Source: Halichondria panicea (lineage: Eukaryota > Porifera > Demospongiae > Suberitida > Halichondriidae). Taken from it: a stretch of DNA of 64,000 nucleotides. Location of the stretch: NCBI RefSeq assembly GCF_963675165.1, contig NC_087388.1:3016800-3080799 (forward strand). Direction: 5' to 3'. The notes below the pieces were generated by a model that did no database searches, was not told the DNA's origin, and was given only the letters and a program-made list of their open reading frames with translations. The translations under genes and the position numbers were made by a program. Position 1 is the stretch's first letter. Every line of letters starts with the position of its first letter. Shown piece by piece: positions 21,741 through 33,983 of this stretch.

Positions 21741-24700
21741 ATGAATGCCGGCCCACAGAATGCTGATCTTAACTGCCCACCTTCCAACTGGCTGAGATCT
21801 GATAACCTGGCCACCTTCTCCCACCAAACAGCAAGTACTAATGTTAACTCTGAAGAAAACTGGACAACAGGAGATGGAACAGAGACTGGCCATATTGAGC
21901 CATCGAGGTACATGTAGTGTATATAATTGATAGTGTCTTTTCAGCAGTTCTATGTTGTACATGCATGCAATTGCAACAATGTATTTACCTGCCATTGTAT
22001 ACACTCATACATCGACTGATCCTGTTTATGTTTACTGTAACCCCCTTCTGTACCTGTATTTATCACAAACGTATAGTGTTGTGCTGGCCTCTCATCACCC
22101 CAAGGCTGTTGGACACGTGGATGTGGTAGCTGATTCTAAGGTTAATTTCATTTCTGAATTACTTGTACAAGTGGATTCTGCGAAAGGTCACCATCGAAAT
22201 TTTGTGTGTCATTATTCACCCACAGAATATCAAGAAACTGCTAAAGCTTCCTTACAGGTAGTACCGTGTGCGTTGTTACAATACCCTGTAGCAATTTTTC
22301 TCCGGCTGCATACAGCAACTCGGCGGTAAGTCTGGCTGTTCATCGAGTTGGCAACAGAACTCTGCTTATTGATGACTTCAACGCTCCACTTTTGTTAAAC
22401 AGAGGCGTAAGTATGTCTTTCATTGTGTGGAATACTCGTTAATTGACAATCAAACGTCTACGTGCACATCTAATTTTAGGAAAGTGCTAACTTGGAGAAG
22501 GTGCTTCAGGACAGCCCAGCTCCTTTCTCTGTGCAACACGTAAGTCCTTGCCTGATGTACCCGTTGTTAAAGGAAGGATTGTGCTCTATATAATTATATT
22601 TTGCCGTGTTTATGTGTGATGTCTGTATGTATATATACGCTTGTATAGCTGATTTGCTAGGGAAACACTACACAAAAATTAATGGGGGGAGAGGTCAAAA
22701 TAATGATCTTTGCTACAATATTGCATGATCTAGTTATAGTAACGACCTCTCAATTTACTAATCTATAGTTCCTAATGGTCCTGTTTAAAACTTTCTCCCC
22801 GGATTATTGAATCCTAAACTACTAATGTTTTTGCTTACGTTTTCGTTACATGGTAGTATGAAAAGCTGCATTAATTGCTCGGTATTTTTACTCGGTGTTT
22901 AATAATTATAGTTGCTACCACGCAAGAAGGACCCTGAAAACACTCACCACAGAAACATGATGTCCAAGTTCCTTTATCACAGGTGAGCTACATCTTGTCC
23001 TATATACGTTAATCGTTTGATATGGCGTTTTCTGTACGCACGTGTTTTCACTATAATTTTTGCCTTAATTTTTTGCAGTTCACAAAAAGATTCTGGCAAA
23101 GCATTAGTTGAAGTTCAAAATCGTGTTACTGCTGCATCAGTTGATTCAAAATCAGATCCCAATACTGGTCCTACTAAAACAAGTAGGCCTGACGGTGAAA
23201 CTTCTAATGCTAAAAATAATGCTACAGATACTTTGGCTGTCAATGAAACTGAATGGCTTGGCAGTGGTAATCCTGAGGAAGATCTTGTTAGTGTTAAGAC
23301 TGGAAAACAGGATAGCAGAAACCAGAGTATGACGGGTTGTGCAAGTATTTGTAGTTCTGGTGTTTTAACTTTACCCGATAATCAATCTACCAATAACTTC
23401 CAAGTAAGAATTAGCAATTCAGAAATTTCCCAAACTCTCATCGAACCAAATACTCAAGACGACACAAAAAAAATTGGGTCGGACATACATGCACATCTTT
23501 TATCCGATAAAGCTTCCAAAGATTTGCAGCTTATGTCAGCAGACCCCTCTACCACAGTACCGATGGTCAATGCTCCTATCACTCTGCCCACAATGATGCA
23601 AGCCTCAACCATATCCCCCCGCCATCAGGACCAACCTGTACCTCACAGCTCAATGAGAGAAGACAATGAATCAAGGTTACCTTGTGACAGGACAGATTCA
23701 ACTGAAGTATCAGGAAGACGAATTAAAAACACCTTCCCAAACCAACCTTCTCATCTGGTTAGTTTCACTATTAATACTATAAAGAGACTGTGTTCATCCT
23801 GTTTGTATACTTTGGCCATCATATAAATATTTCGTCATACTGTATACTTTGAGGGTACATTATAACTTTTCCGTGTTAAAAGGAAATTAAATTTTTGTTG
23901 ACAATCAGCCTTTTGGCGCATGCATGCATTCGTGCGTATAAATGTTTGCAGACATGCATGCTTAATACGCAAAATTTTATACCCACTATACATAGAAGTC
24001 CCAATACATAAAGGGTACGTATATAAATGTTATTAATGATGAATGTTTCGAGTGGTGACTATTCATGAATTATCCTAGGTAACAAACTGCCGTATAGCGG
24101 GTAAAAAGCCCATCAATGAGTTTCCCATTAATTGCTTATAATTTTGGATGTACCTCCCTTGACACAGTCCCCCCAGCCCTTTCACCTCAACGTGCAATGG
24201 ACTGTGAGTGACATTCGCATGCTTCTGGGAAGTGATTTGCCCATCTTTGGTGTGGATGGTCATCCTGCCATTAGCTTGAAACTCAGGTATTAGTTGTTGT
24301 ATGGAGCACAGAATCAAAGGGCTGCATAAATATATAGCTGTTCATGTTGCTATAATTATATGTGGTTTACTGACTTGTTCTTTTGACCCTCCAAGAGTTG
24401 TGTATTTAGTATTTAATACCTGTGTGAGCCTGTGTGCTTTTTTCTGCAGGGACATGCAGAAACCTATTACAGTACTGACTGGTATGGACTACTGGCTGGA
24501 CAACCTCATGTGCAATGTACCTGAGCTAGCCATGTGCTTCCATGTGGATGGAATCGTACAGGTGGGTAAGATTTGATACACTGTACACTTGCGTAGTTTG
24601 TTACTGCATGCACATTGACAATATTAACTTTAATTATGCAATAAAATTGTTATGACTGTGCATATACCGTAACATCTGTGTATGCTTATGTGTATGCTTA

Positions 24701-27700
24701 ATTGTCAAATTCTGCTGATTCAATTGGCTCATTCGCAAATATTTTCATTCGTTTGCTAGGATTATCACGTTATCAAAACTGAAGACATTCCAAGACTGGA
24801 TGAGAGTTGTCAGTTCTCACCCGACGTAAGTAAACACATTCTTCAATTAGCTTTCATGTATCTAGTACTAAGCTACAGTATGTATTGAGTGGTGGATCTA
24901 GAGGGGGTTATTTGGACCCCCCTCTCAGACAGAATCGAAGTGAGTGGGGAGGCTTAAGCAACTTTTTCCTAGTTTCACGTGCACTTAATTATCACTTAAT
25001 TACCTTTAGTCGTGTAAACCCTGCTAAGTTTTTATTTGTGCAGTTCAAGATAACTAAAAGCTAAAAACTTCCCATGGCTAACTTATACTAGCCTCGTTCC
25101 CAGGCCTTACTTTTTCTTGCTGTTGTCACTGTTCATACAAGAAAGACATAGTGAGGCAGCAAAGAAAGAAATGGGCGTACAGTTAAGAAAAAGTAAGGCC
25201 TGGTTTGGGAAATCGCGTGATCCACAAGGATTTTTATGAACGTGGGCGATATGTAGCCCACAATCGTGACGTAAGGTATTCTCCCACGCATTCAGAGTTA
25301 ATAAAACTGTACTGAGACAACCACCCAAGCTGTGCTGCAAGTCAGATCAGAGAACCAGCGTGGCCAGCTCTGGTGGCAGTAGCTACCTGCAATATGATAA
25401 TGATGACTAAGCTATTCTTGATCTATACTAGCATGTAGAAAGACACAAGAAAAGGTAATAGTCTGATAGAATCTGAACACACAATCTAGATTAGTAGATC
25501 ATCTAGCTAAGCCTAAGGTATATAGCTAGCTATAGTGCTTGCAAACTTCCAGTTCCAAGTCCATGTCCAGCTTGCTGCAGGCAAAGTTTTATTAGTCATA
25601 GATATCTGCGTGGGCAGTCCAGCATCTCTAGCTCAGCATGCCCACGCTCATTTTCACCCTTCTACCACCCTTCTACCCTCACGCGACTTCCCGATACAGG
25701 CTCTCCTTTTTCCTAACTCTACGTCTATTTCTTTCTTTATTCCTCCAATTAATACCGTATTTTATCTCATTGAACGATTAAGACAGTATTTTATCTTATT
25801 GAACGATTGTGATAAAGAACAAAAAAAGGAGAGCCTGTGTAGAGGCTAAACTTATACATTGTAGTAGTTATAGCATGTAGCTATATAGATACAGATACTA
25901 TATAGGCTATCAAACATTTTGGAAAAGTGGTCCCCAACATTTCGCACTGTGTGCAGGCTAGCTGTAATTGCTCTAGAACCCCCTTTTAAGAATCCTAGAT
26001 CCGCCACTGTAGATCGCAGTAGCAGTTATCTGCACTATAATAAATAAGTGCCCACTTTAGGAGGTCTTAGATGTGGTTCGAAACATACTTGGGTTTCTGA
26101 AAGCCAACTGCACTCGTGAGGGCCACACCTACTGGCTATTCAGGCAAAAAGGAGAGGACGTGGTCAAGCTGTACGACCTCACATCACTTTATACATTTCA
26201 GGTGCCTGTATAAACTTAGAAGCTAGCCAGCTTACGGAGTGTGTATGAAACACTATAAGCATATAAGTGCATTGTACATATTTATAGCATTTGTAGTTAG
26301 GTTGCACAGGTATATATATACAGGCCCTAGCTGGAATATATCTTAGCTAGCTAGTACATGCATGTGCATGTATAATTATGTATACTTATAGGCACAAAAA
26401 TGATTTCGTTAGGCAACATGCAGCTATACATGTACGAGCTAGTACATTGACCTCTTAGCGCATACATTTGCCTTGGAGCAAAACTTGTGCTGTTAGGCAA
26501 CAATATCTAGGCTGGAGCCTAGACAGACACGTACACGTATTGCTACGAAATATGCAAACACAAACTGTAAATCTGTCAATTCTGTATTTGTGTGGGTGTG
26601 GCAGTTTTTTACATAATTATAATTATAATTATAGGGAGATTTGCAAGAGAGCCATAATCCATTTGCCAAGTCTGTGGCTGTACTTTTTTACCGGTAAGTC
26701 GATACATGATTCTTTCTTTCTCTGCCTCATTATCACTCATAATGATGGTGCTAAAATGTATATTCACTTCAATTATCACATCAATAATTATTAATGGCAG
26801 AGTTGTTGATCATGGGATAATGTCTATGCAGTATAGGCTTGAGGCTATTATGCTCCAAATTTTACCGGTTATTTTATTTTCTAATTCCCAAGCTATAGCC
26901 TATTATTCTCAGTGATTCAGCCCATTATTCTCAGAAAAAATTTATTATTCTTCATTAAAATCACAATAAAAATCATCTTTTGATAATTGCAACACAAGTT
27001 AAGTGTCTCTACATAATTATAATATATACATAATAGTCCTGAAATCCGAGCATTGTCTTGCTGATCACCAAACGAAGTGCCTTGAGTTGATCCAGCATTA
27101 ATATGTCTCTACTTGGGGGGTTGGAACTGGAATCATAGTGGCTTACGCTTCAGTAGGTTCAGTGTCTGTTGTGTTGGGATAGGCACTACTGGCTGTACTA
27201 ATCTCTTGATTCTCTTCAGATTCCATATAAAGTACTAGTAGTCTACTAGCTATAAGGCTAGCTAGCTACATGTAGCTGCAGTCTAGTCCAGATCAGAGTA
27301 CAATATCAATGGTAATTGTGCTTTATTTAGAATGCTAGCCACGTGGCATAATTATTCCCACCCACTCTACCGTTTATTCCCGCATAATTCCTAATGCTCC
27401 AAGCTACCTCAAAATTATGCTCGCATAATCGCCGCATCCCTATGCATATATCAGCATGTACACAGTCCAAATTCAACTGATGTAATACAGTTGTGAATCT
27501 TCACCCGAATCAACTGCTAGTTAACATGAGTTCTTCAACTGTAGTACTAACACCTCATACCGTTAATGGCATACTTGTGCCAGATTTTGTAAAGCAAGAA
27601 GAAGTGGACAAGATGAAAGATCTTCAACTCTTCCCTGATGATGTGTGGGTAGCCACCTATCCAAAGAGTGGCACTGTATGGACATCACAGATAGTGAGGC

Positions 27701-30700
27701 TTATCCGTAACCTGGGTGAGAAAGATGAACGGATACTTCCAGCCGACGTGATGTGGCTTGAGGAAAAAGAGTGTATGAAATGCAAGGCAGAAAAGACTTA
27801 GCAGAAATCAAAGTAGAAAATTTACCTCGTCCGCGCATCTTCACGAGTCATTTTCCGTATGAGCAGCTTCCTTGTGGACCAGCTAACACAACACCATGCA
27901 AGTATATACACGTCGTACGTAATCCAAAGGATGTGGCTTCTTCTCTTTTCTGTTTCACAAAGTGCTACAGTGATTCAGAAAGCTTGGAGTGGAATGCGTT
28001 TTGGAAGACGTATATGGTCGGAGATGTGCCTTACGGTGATTATTTTGATCACCTTCTGAGCTGGTGGCCTCATATAAATCACCAGAATGTATTGTTTTTG
28101 ATGTATGAGGATATGATAAAGAATCTGCCTTTAGAGATATCTAGCTCTGTGAGTGTTAAGAAAGGATAAAAATACTCAACATGCTGTAATTATACTACCT
28201 GTGATTAATTGTTAGAAGTACAACAAGATTGGCTTGAAGAACCGTAATCATTGCTGTAGTGATATGATCATGTATACTTGTTCCAATCCCTCAACAGTGT
28301 GGCACATAACATGCTGAATGGTGGGGAGGAGCTGACCAGTGAAGACTTGGCAGTGACCAAACTTCTACTTGAGAACTGTATCAAGCTAATGGGACGCAAG
28401 AACAAAGAGGTTGTATAATAGTTCAACATGTATACATGTATAATAATTTCATGTACACTGTACAGATAACTCTCTCCGCCTATTACCTGCTTGCTGACCT
28501 GTTTCTGAACAAAGTGTACCTGAGCCCTACCCCCTCTGACAATGGTCATCCAACATCAAGTGATAATAATCCTCTCAGGCAGCAAACAGAACATAGCAAC
28601 AACAGCACAATACTGCCAACAGGGACCACTTTAAAGGTACATTGGAGTCACAGTGGATACTTTCCTCGTTGATTTACTTTTGCTGAAATGTATTTCCTTG
28701 TACATTTGGTCGTCAATGATTCGGTGTACAATTTTTTTTCATGCAATAATTAAAAGTGCATATAACGTTCCCTGTACACACAGTCTGTGTCAGTGTCCCT
28801 GTTGTGTGAGGGTGGTTTTGGCTTCCCAGTGGATCAAGAACATCCTCTGCCCTCACTTGTAGTGGGGAGTTCTCTCGACAGAGCTAGGCTAGCTCTGGAA
28901 CAAGTTTCTGAGGTACGTGAATATGCATTTTTGTACAAGTGCACAGTGGGGACGCATATAGTTTCGTCATAATTCTGACAACATACATAATTTTTTTTTT
29001 ATGTTTATCAACTGTCTTGAATGAATAATTTCATGCCTGATTTTTATACTTACATCTCTTGCAGGCTCTATTGGCTGTGGATATTCCCTCGCTTGTGACT
29101 GCAGGTGGTACTCCTCCTCCTTGGAAGATACAGGGCGCATGCAAACTGTTGTACCAGGCTGGCTCTGCCTATCTCCTGCTAGCTGATGTGTCCCTGGGTC
29201 AGAATAAACTAGGACGAGCTCTTAGATACGGGAAATACTCTGTCCTCTGCTCTAGTGAGTCAAATTTGCCATACATAGCATCTGCGAGTGAAGAATTTTT
29301 GCATAGGAGCCAAATCAGTAGAAATTTATACGTTTTGCGATCTTTATACTTTCGCAATTGCGAAGATCTGAGTACCTTTCCCGTACTCACATTTCAGGTT
29401 CAGGCACTAAGCTCTTGTGTAGAGCTGAAACTTTATCGATTGGTGAATCTGTCCTGTGTAACGCCTGGCAAGTGTGTGGGGACATCCATTGTCTCAGCAC
29501 TAAGCTCTCAGATTCATTCTTGGCCAACCTGGAGGACTTCCAGTTGGAGAATCCTGAGGACACTAGTCTCATTAATGTGGCTCAGTGTGTGCACAAATAT
29601 TGTGGAGGTACGTACGTATACAAGTATAAGATTGGAGATCAAGATTCATAATGTTATGATGTTTTTGAAAGCGACATGTACTTCAATGCATTAATTCAGT
29701 TATTGCATGGTATAGTGATCAATGTTGTACTTTGGTATATAGGTATGGATGAAAAGGAAATGGCTTGTCTTTCACTTCACACTGAGTTAGAAACAAGTTT
29801 ACTCAAAAGGTATATAGTACGCAAATAGTATACGTAAAATCGATAATCTTATGCCAGCCCTATCAATAAAGGCTCATCAGTATACATAGCCATACCAGCC
29901 ATACCAGTTAGCTAGGGCATACTTTCCTACCACATACACACAGCATAGATTGCTACCAGTTAGCCCATTCCAATGCTCACACCAACGTTCCCCACATTTT
30001 GGAGGAGCGGTTAGGCAATGCATGGAACGAATTAGGAGTCTACTATCTACAACTGGCATCCAATCTTGACTTCAACAAAGACCCTAAAAATGTTGAAAAG
30101 CTTTGGAAGTCAAGCTACTCTTGTATCAGTGATGGCTTGGCTCAGTTTAAAATGACATCAAATGTTGTGAACCAGGCTCTACTTTCAGCCAATCTGGGTA
30201 GACTAATGCGTAGCTGTGCTCATGCTTATGGTCTACAGCGTCCAAAAGAGATAGAGGTCTGTGCCAAACAGGAGAAAATGTGGGAGTACAGTCAGCAGGA
30301 GAAACTCTACTACTCAAAATCTGTCGAGTATTACCTTGACGCAAAACTGGTAGGCTACGACATAAGACATACATTGTACATTTCTGTCATCAAGCCATGC
30401 GTTTTACAATGCTACAGGTATTGCGACGTCAGTCTGCTCATCCTGGTATATGGACCAATGTTGTGCTTGATCTGAGCAGAGTGTACCTCACCATAGGAAC
30501 AATAATGCTGAGACATTCTCCACTCTCCTATCTCACCCAGCAAGAGGTATTGCGTCCAATGGGTTACTATAATTATGTGTAGGTACGAATGTGAATTCAA
30601 CTGTAGCTCAAGAAGCTAATACATTATTTATGCCTTGATCAGGCGTAGCCTCAGGAGGCATTCGGTAAAGCTTGCGTGTGTCTATTTCAGCATTACCTGC

Positions 30701-32390
30701 TCAACAGTTGCAATGTGACTATAAAAAAACTCTGGATTTTGATGTATGGATTTGCATTGTTCTCGCTGTTGTGATGTCTTCAGTAGTGTACTACAAACAA
30801 AACCTGTTCATACACTACGTTACTATTTTTTTCATGTATACTAAAGCGCTAGAAAGAAGTTCCAACCGTGCACTAGTCTTGTAAGCCAGACATATCACCA
30901 AGGGGGAAAGCTGCATTGCCAGAAGCAGCAGTCATTGTGACCTTTGACCTCTCTGCAAATCCACCCCTTTAAATATGCGCTTACATATTAAGTACACTCA
31001 CTTCTTCTTTTGCGGCCTGAATTGAGGCTATTATTCAGTTTAAGACCGTTTTTTTTTTAATATAGCCGATACCCAGCACATCCTAGCTGTAAATCTCCAT
31101 AAACACTTATAGAAAACATGCCCTGAGGCAGTTACAGCACCACGGCGGTTGAACACATTTTGTGTGAGAGGCATTTTCTGTTGTCTTGGATGAGACTTGA
31201 CGGTGTTTTAATTATAAATTCATTGGTGGTACGTACATGTCGTTTTATCACTTGCCTTACTAAAATGATCATTGACAACTATGTGATCTACCTGCAGATT
31301 TCACAGGAAGTTAGTGATGTGCTTAACAAAGCACTTTGTAATGTCGAGCCTGCACTGACCAACATGGACTCTACACACCCAAGGTTTGTTTTTGTTTTTT
31401 TGCTACAAAGTTTTAATTCTTAGCTACATGTATTTCTGAATGTTGAATGCAGTTACACTGAGTTTTGCAAAGTGGCTGGTGACTGTCATGCTCGTCTTGG
31501 TGAGTTACACCATCAAAGCTCATTGTCTTCTTCGGTAAGTCCATATACTACATCTCATCACACGATAACATTTATTCGACTTATGCATGCATCAATATTA
31601 TGTTAAGAGAGTACTATAAGAATTACAGATCCATTTTACAGTTGAACTCACAGAAGCTGAAGCAGTTAAAAACACTAACTGAGAAACAGTATGCGAAGGC
31701 ATTGATCATTTACAAGGTACATAGAACATAGATATAATTATTGTCCTAGTTTGATGCCACATTATTGTCTGAAATGTAGTCATACACAAGACCAAGACAA
31801 GACAGACATGTTTTGTTTTTGTGTACAGGTTGAGTGTCACTACTGTGAAGTGTTGGAGTTATTATTGGACAAATCATATTATTTTGAGAAACATGCACAA
31901 GGTGTGTCTTCTCACAGTGCTTGCCCCAAACTCATCATAGCTCACGTAAAGCACGACTGAGATTTGTTCTCCTGTTTACCAACACTTCCTTCTACAGGTA
32001 AGACCAGACTGAAGGGTATCCAATCAGCGCTGTCCAGTCTCTTACAAGCTGTCGGCCCCCTAAAGATCATAAGTAAACAGTCTCTTCAGACCTCACCACT
32101 TGTCCACTCACTGTTCAAGCGGCTGGTTGAAGTTGTGAAACAGTTGCTGATTGCAGCAAAGAAAAGGTACAACTATGTGCAGTTACAGTAGTAGATTTAA
32201 AGTAGAGTGCTTGATGTGAATTTATATAATAAGTTGCAGTGAGAACGCTGCTCTGGTTCAAGTCTACAAGCGGATGTATGGTGAAATGTTACAGAGATCA
32301 AAACAAGTTGAATCTGGTACACATACTACTACTCATTTGATGGAATTACTGTCAAGGATGATCGAATTCAACACAGATCTTCAAACTTGA
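21741..32390 (+). CDS. EDRF1: EDRF1 orthologue (erythroid differentiation-related factor 1)
   Basis: 26 exons join in frame to 1236 residues (human about 1238): 21741-21907, 22077-22140, 22226-22257, 22316-22406, 22480-22539, 22912-22982, 23079-23757, 24168-24286, 24450-24561, 24760-24825, 26061-26201, 26635-26693, 28298-28409, 28466-28636, 28784-28912, 29065-29254, 29398-29607, 29743-29809, 29944-30349, 30418-30546, 31298-31383, 31453-31534, 31642-31716, 31829-31901, 31998-32166, 32240-32390. Conserved blocks include PPSNWLR near residue 15, NIKKLLKLPYS, TGMDYWLDNLMCNVPE near 440, REGHTYWLF and LGRLMRSC. Exon 7 (about residues 163-388) is a diverged Ser/Thr-rich insert. The C-terminal half is helical, TPR-like. 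EDRF1 is a conserved, poorly understood protein linked in mammals to globin expression. An in-frame stop at 21,720 supports the chosen start, though an upstream exon cannot be excluded. Intron 10 holds transposons and intron 12 a sulfotransferase copy. Confidence 0.93.
25091..25211. mobile_element. AGGCCT-hairpin MITE, copy 1
   Basis: GCCTCGTTCCCAGGCCTTAC then TTTTTCTT is mirrored by AAGAAAAAGTAAGGCCTGG then TTTGGGAA. The interior carries TTGTCACTGTTCATAC, related to the interiors at 25,696 and 34,904. Non-coding. Confidence 0.55.
25696..25840. mobile_element. Hairpin MITE related to the AGGCCT group, copy 2
   Basis: ACAGGCTCTCCTTTTT is mirrored by AAAAAAGGAGAGCCTGTG. The interior TATTTTATCTTATTGAAC then GATTGTGATAAAGAAC is the reverse complement of the interior at 34,930-34,965, which ties these copies together although the ends have drifted. 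Confidence 0.55.
27526..28166 (+). pseudogene. Truncated cytosolic sulfotransferase nested in EDRF1 intron 12
   Basis: SULT enzymes transfer sulfate from PAPS to small acceptors. Visible family motifs: the 5'-phosphosulfate loop TYPKSGTVW, the catalytic His in FTSHFPYEQLP, the 3'-phosphate site YIHVVRNPKDVASS, and FLMYEDM. A frame change occurs between about 27,770 and 27,800, where the first frame stops. The second frame ends at 28,166, about 70-90 residues before the usual SULT end, and the C-terminal RKG-type PAPS motif and dimerisation motif are missing. A GTGAGT donor near 28,150 leaves open a further exon, but none is seen before EDRF1 exon 13. Intronless and on the same strand as its host gene. 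A retrocopy or recently broken gene is likeliest. Confidence 0.75.
30645..30765. repeat. Dispersed repeat copy 2 (pair with 13,165) in EDRF1 intron 20
   Basis: GGCGTAGCCTCAGGAGG, GTAAAGCTTGCGTGTGTC, TACCTGCTCAACAGTTGCAA and CTGGATTTTGATGTATGGAT parallel the 13,165-13,315 copy. Non-coding; class unknown. Confidence 0.5.
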
Positions 32391-32549
32391 TATAATTATG
32401 TTTGTGAAATCAGAACAATCACTAAATGCAGTGGAATTGTTAATTTGTCGTGTCACTCAATCTTGCTTAAATTGAATTAACAAAAATAACGTAGAGCAAT
32501 GAACTAAACTGTTGTTCAATTGAGGTTAGGAATGAACAAGTAACTATAG

Positions 32550-33771
32550 TCAAGTATTATCAGTGCTAGGTATCTTAAAACCTGTCTCTTGTAACAGCTG
32601 TTTGATCCTATCCTGCAAAATGTATATCGATTATCGATGTCCTTATAATATTCAAGCCAAAAATAATTATAATTTTAGGCAGTATTATACAATAACTACA
32701 GCTCAAAAAATAATATACTTACACTGTGAATAAACTTCTCTTTCTGTTTCGTGTCATTAGCCTCTGGATGTGGCCGCCCATCTATAAGAAGACAGACCGA
32801 GCCCCACGATTATACAATTAAATAATTAGCTACATGTATACTACAAGAGCAAGTTGGGGTGAACTGTAGCATACGAACATCTCAGAGGTGATTATTTTAT
32901 TACTCTCACTCAGTGTATTCGTATGAACTGTACAGGAAGACAAATAAAAAGGTTTGGCCACAGAGAGTTTTGTTTTAGTGCAAGTCAAAAAATTGTTCTA
33001 CTCACCACAGTACGTCCAATCTGGTTTTGATACTAGAGGGCCATATTCATTTCCACTACGAGAGAGTCCATTCCTAGATCAACAAAAATCTGGCCAGGTA
33101 TATGCAGTGCCCACATGCATAATTATTATATAGATCTAGCTATTATACTCTCATAGTTAAACGTACAAGTTGCATTCACTTACACCTGTACTAGAGAATA
33201 ACGTACGAGTTTGCATGCGCATGGAGGACAAAAATATAACATCTTACGTAAGCAGGAGCCCATGAACAAAGACTAATTTAGTAGAATGGGCACATGGCTT
33301 GTTCTAGCTGCTGAGTGCTAACTCAAACAATATGTATACAAACCACAAAACCCCGTTTTGACACCCATTCAGAATCTGAATTTAATATAAAAATATACTA
33401 CTAACAATAGCACTCCCAAAACTCATCCTCAAGAGAAAACAAAATTATAGGGGAGCATACACCGGGGCCCATTTTCAGCGTATATCCACCCCCTATTTGG
33501 CTAAATCTTTTTGTGACACCCTGTAATAATTCATGATACGTACTCACCTCAATCTCCATTTTTCTCCAGCTAGGTGAGGCTGACTAGAGTGGATCATTCT
33601 CAGCAATTGAATCACTGTATAAATGACGGACACAACCCAGAAAAAATAGCTTTACGTTATGGTGATACGTTAGCAAGAACTCGTGTGAATAGAATCTAGC
33701 TGGTCAAATATGGAATATGGCTTACCAGGTCTTACACTGGGTGGATAAACATAGAACCTGCTCAGCTTCAT
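32550..33771 (-). CDS. MRPL52: Mitochondrial ribosomal protein mL52
   Basis: Five exons, 33726-33771, 33548-33614, 33006-33073, 32723-32781 and 32550-32612, join in frame to 100 residues (human about 123). The core AGEKWRLRNGLSRSG then EYGPLVSKPDWTYCDGRP matches the mL52 signature (W-R-L...YGPL-x-x-x-PDW-x-x-x-DGRP). The N-terminus (MKLSRF...VRP...LLRMIHSS) is basic and lacks acidic residues, as expected for a mitochondrial import signal. It is a component of the large mitoribosomal subunit. Its C-terminal helix is shorter than in vertebrates. It starts head to head with Sac1 and converges on EDRF1, with 159 bp between the stop codons. None of its exons gave a long open frame; the model rests on motif plus splice phase. 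Confidence 0.85.
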
Positions 33772-33983
33772 TATTGCATTCAATCATAGATAATATAAAT
33801 AGAGCATAGAAATGTCTCTAGAATGAATCCAGAATCTACACATGATTATGTACACGTGGGTGGACATAAAGTGAGCAACACAACAACCGACCCCTCCCCA
33901 TTTTTCACATGACATGCTGAAAATCAAGTTTGGAACATCTTTTTATTTTAACCTGCTGCATTCGGCGATTTGATAGCTGAAAA
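33772..33983. promoter_or_regulatory. Divergent promoter MRPL52 / Sac1
   Basis: 212 bp separate the two start codons, so both transcripts must initiate here or within each other's 5' leader. A canonical E-box CACGTG lies at 33,853-33,858. No TATA box was identified with confidence. Confidence 0.55.

Larger units (their letters stand above)
24887..26009. mobile_element. CAGTGGCGGATCTAG-type element in EDRF1 intron 10
   Basis: The left end GAGTGGTGGATCTAGAGG is mirrored by CCTAGATCCGCCACTG, 1.1 kb apart. It is a diverged relative of the 14,317-14,983 element. No clear target duplication remains. Two AGGCCT-type or related hairpins lie inside, suggesting nested insertions. The whole block is intronic. 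Confidence 0.5.

Noticed and set aside
24075-24317. 80-residue minus-strand frame in EDRF1
   Set aside because: It is the antisense of EDRF1 exon 8, whose plus-strand translation matches the family.
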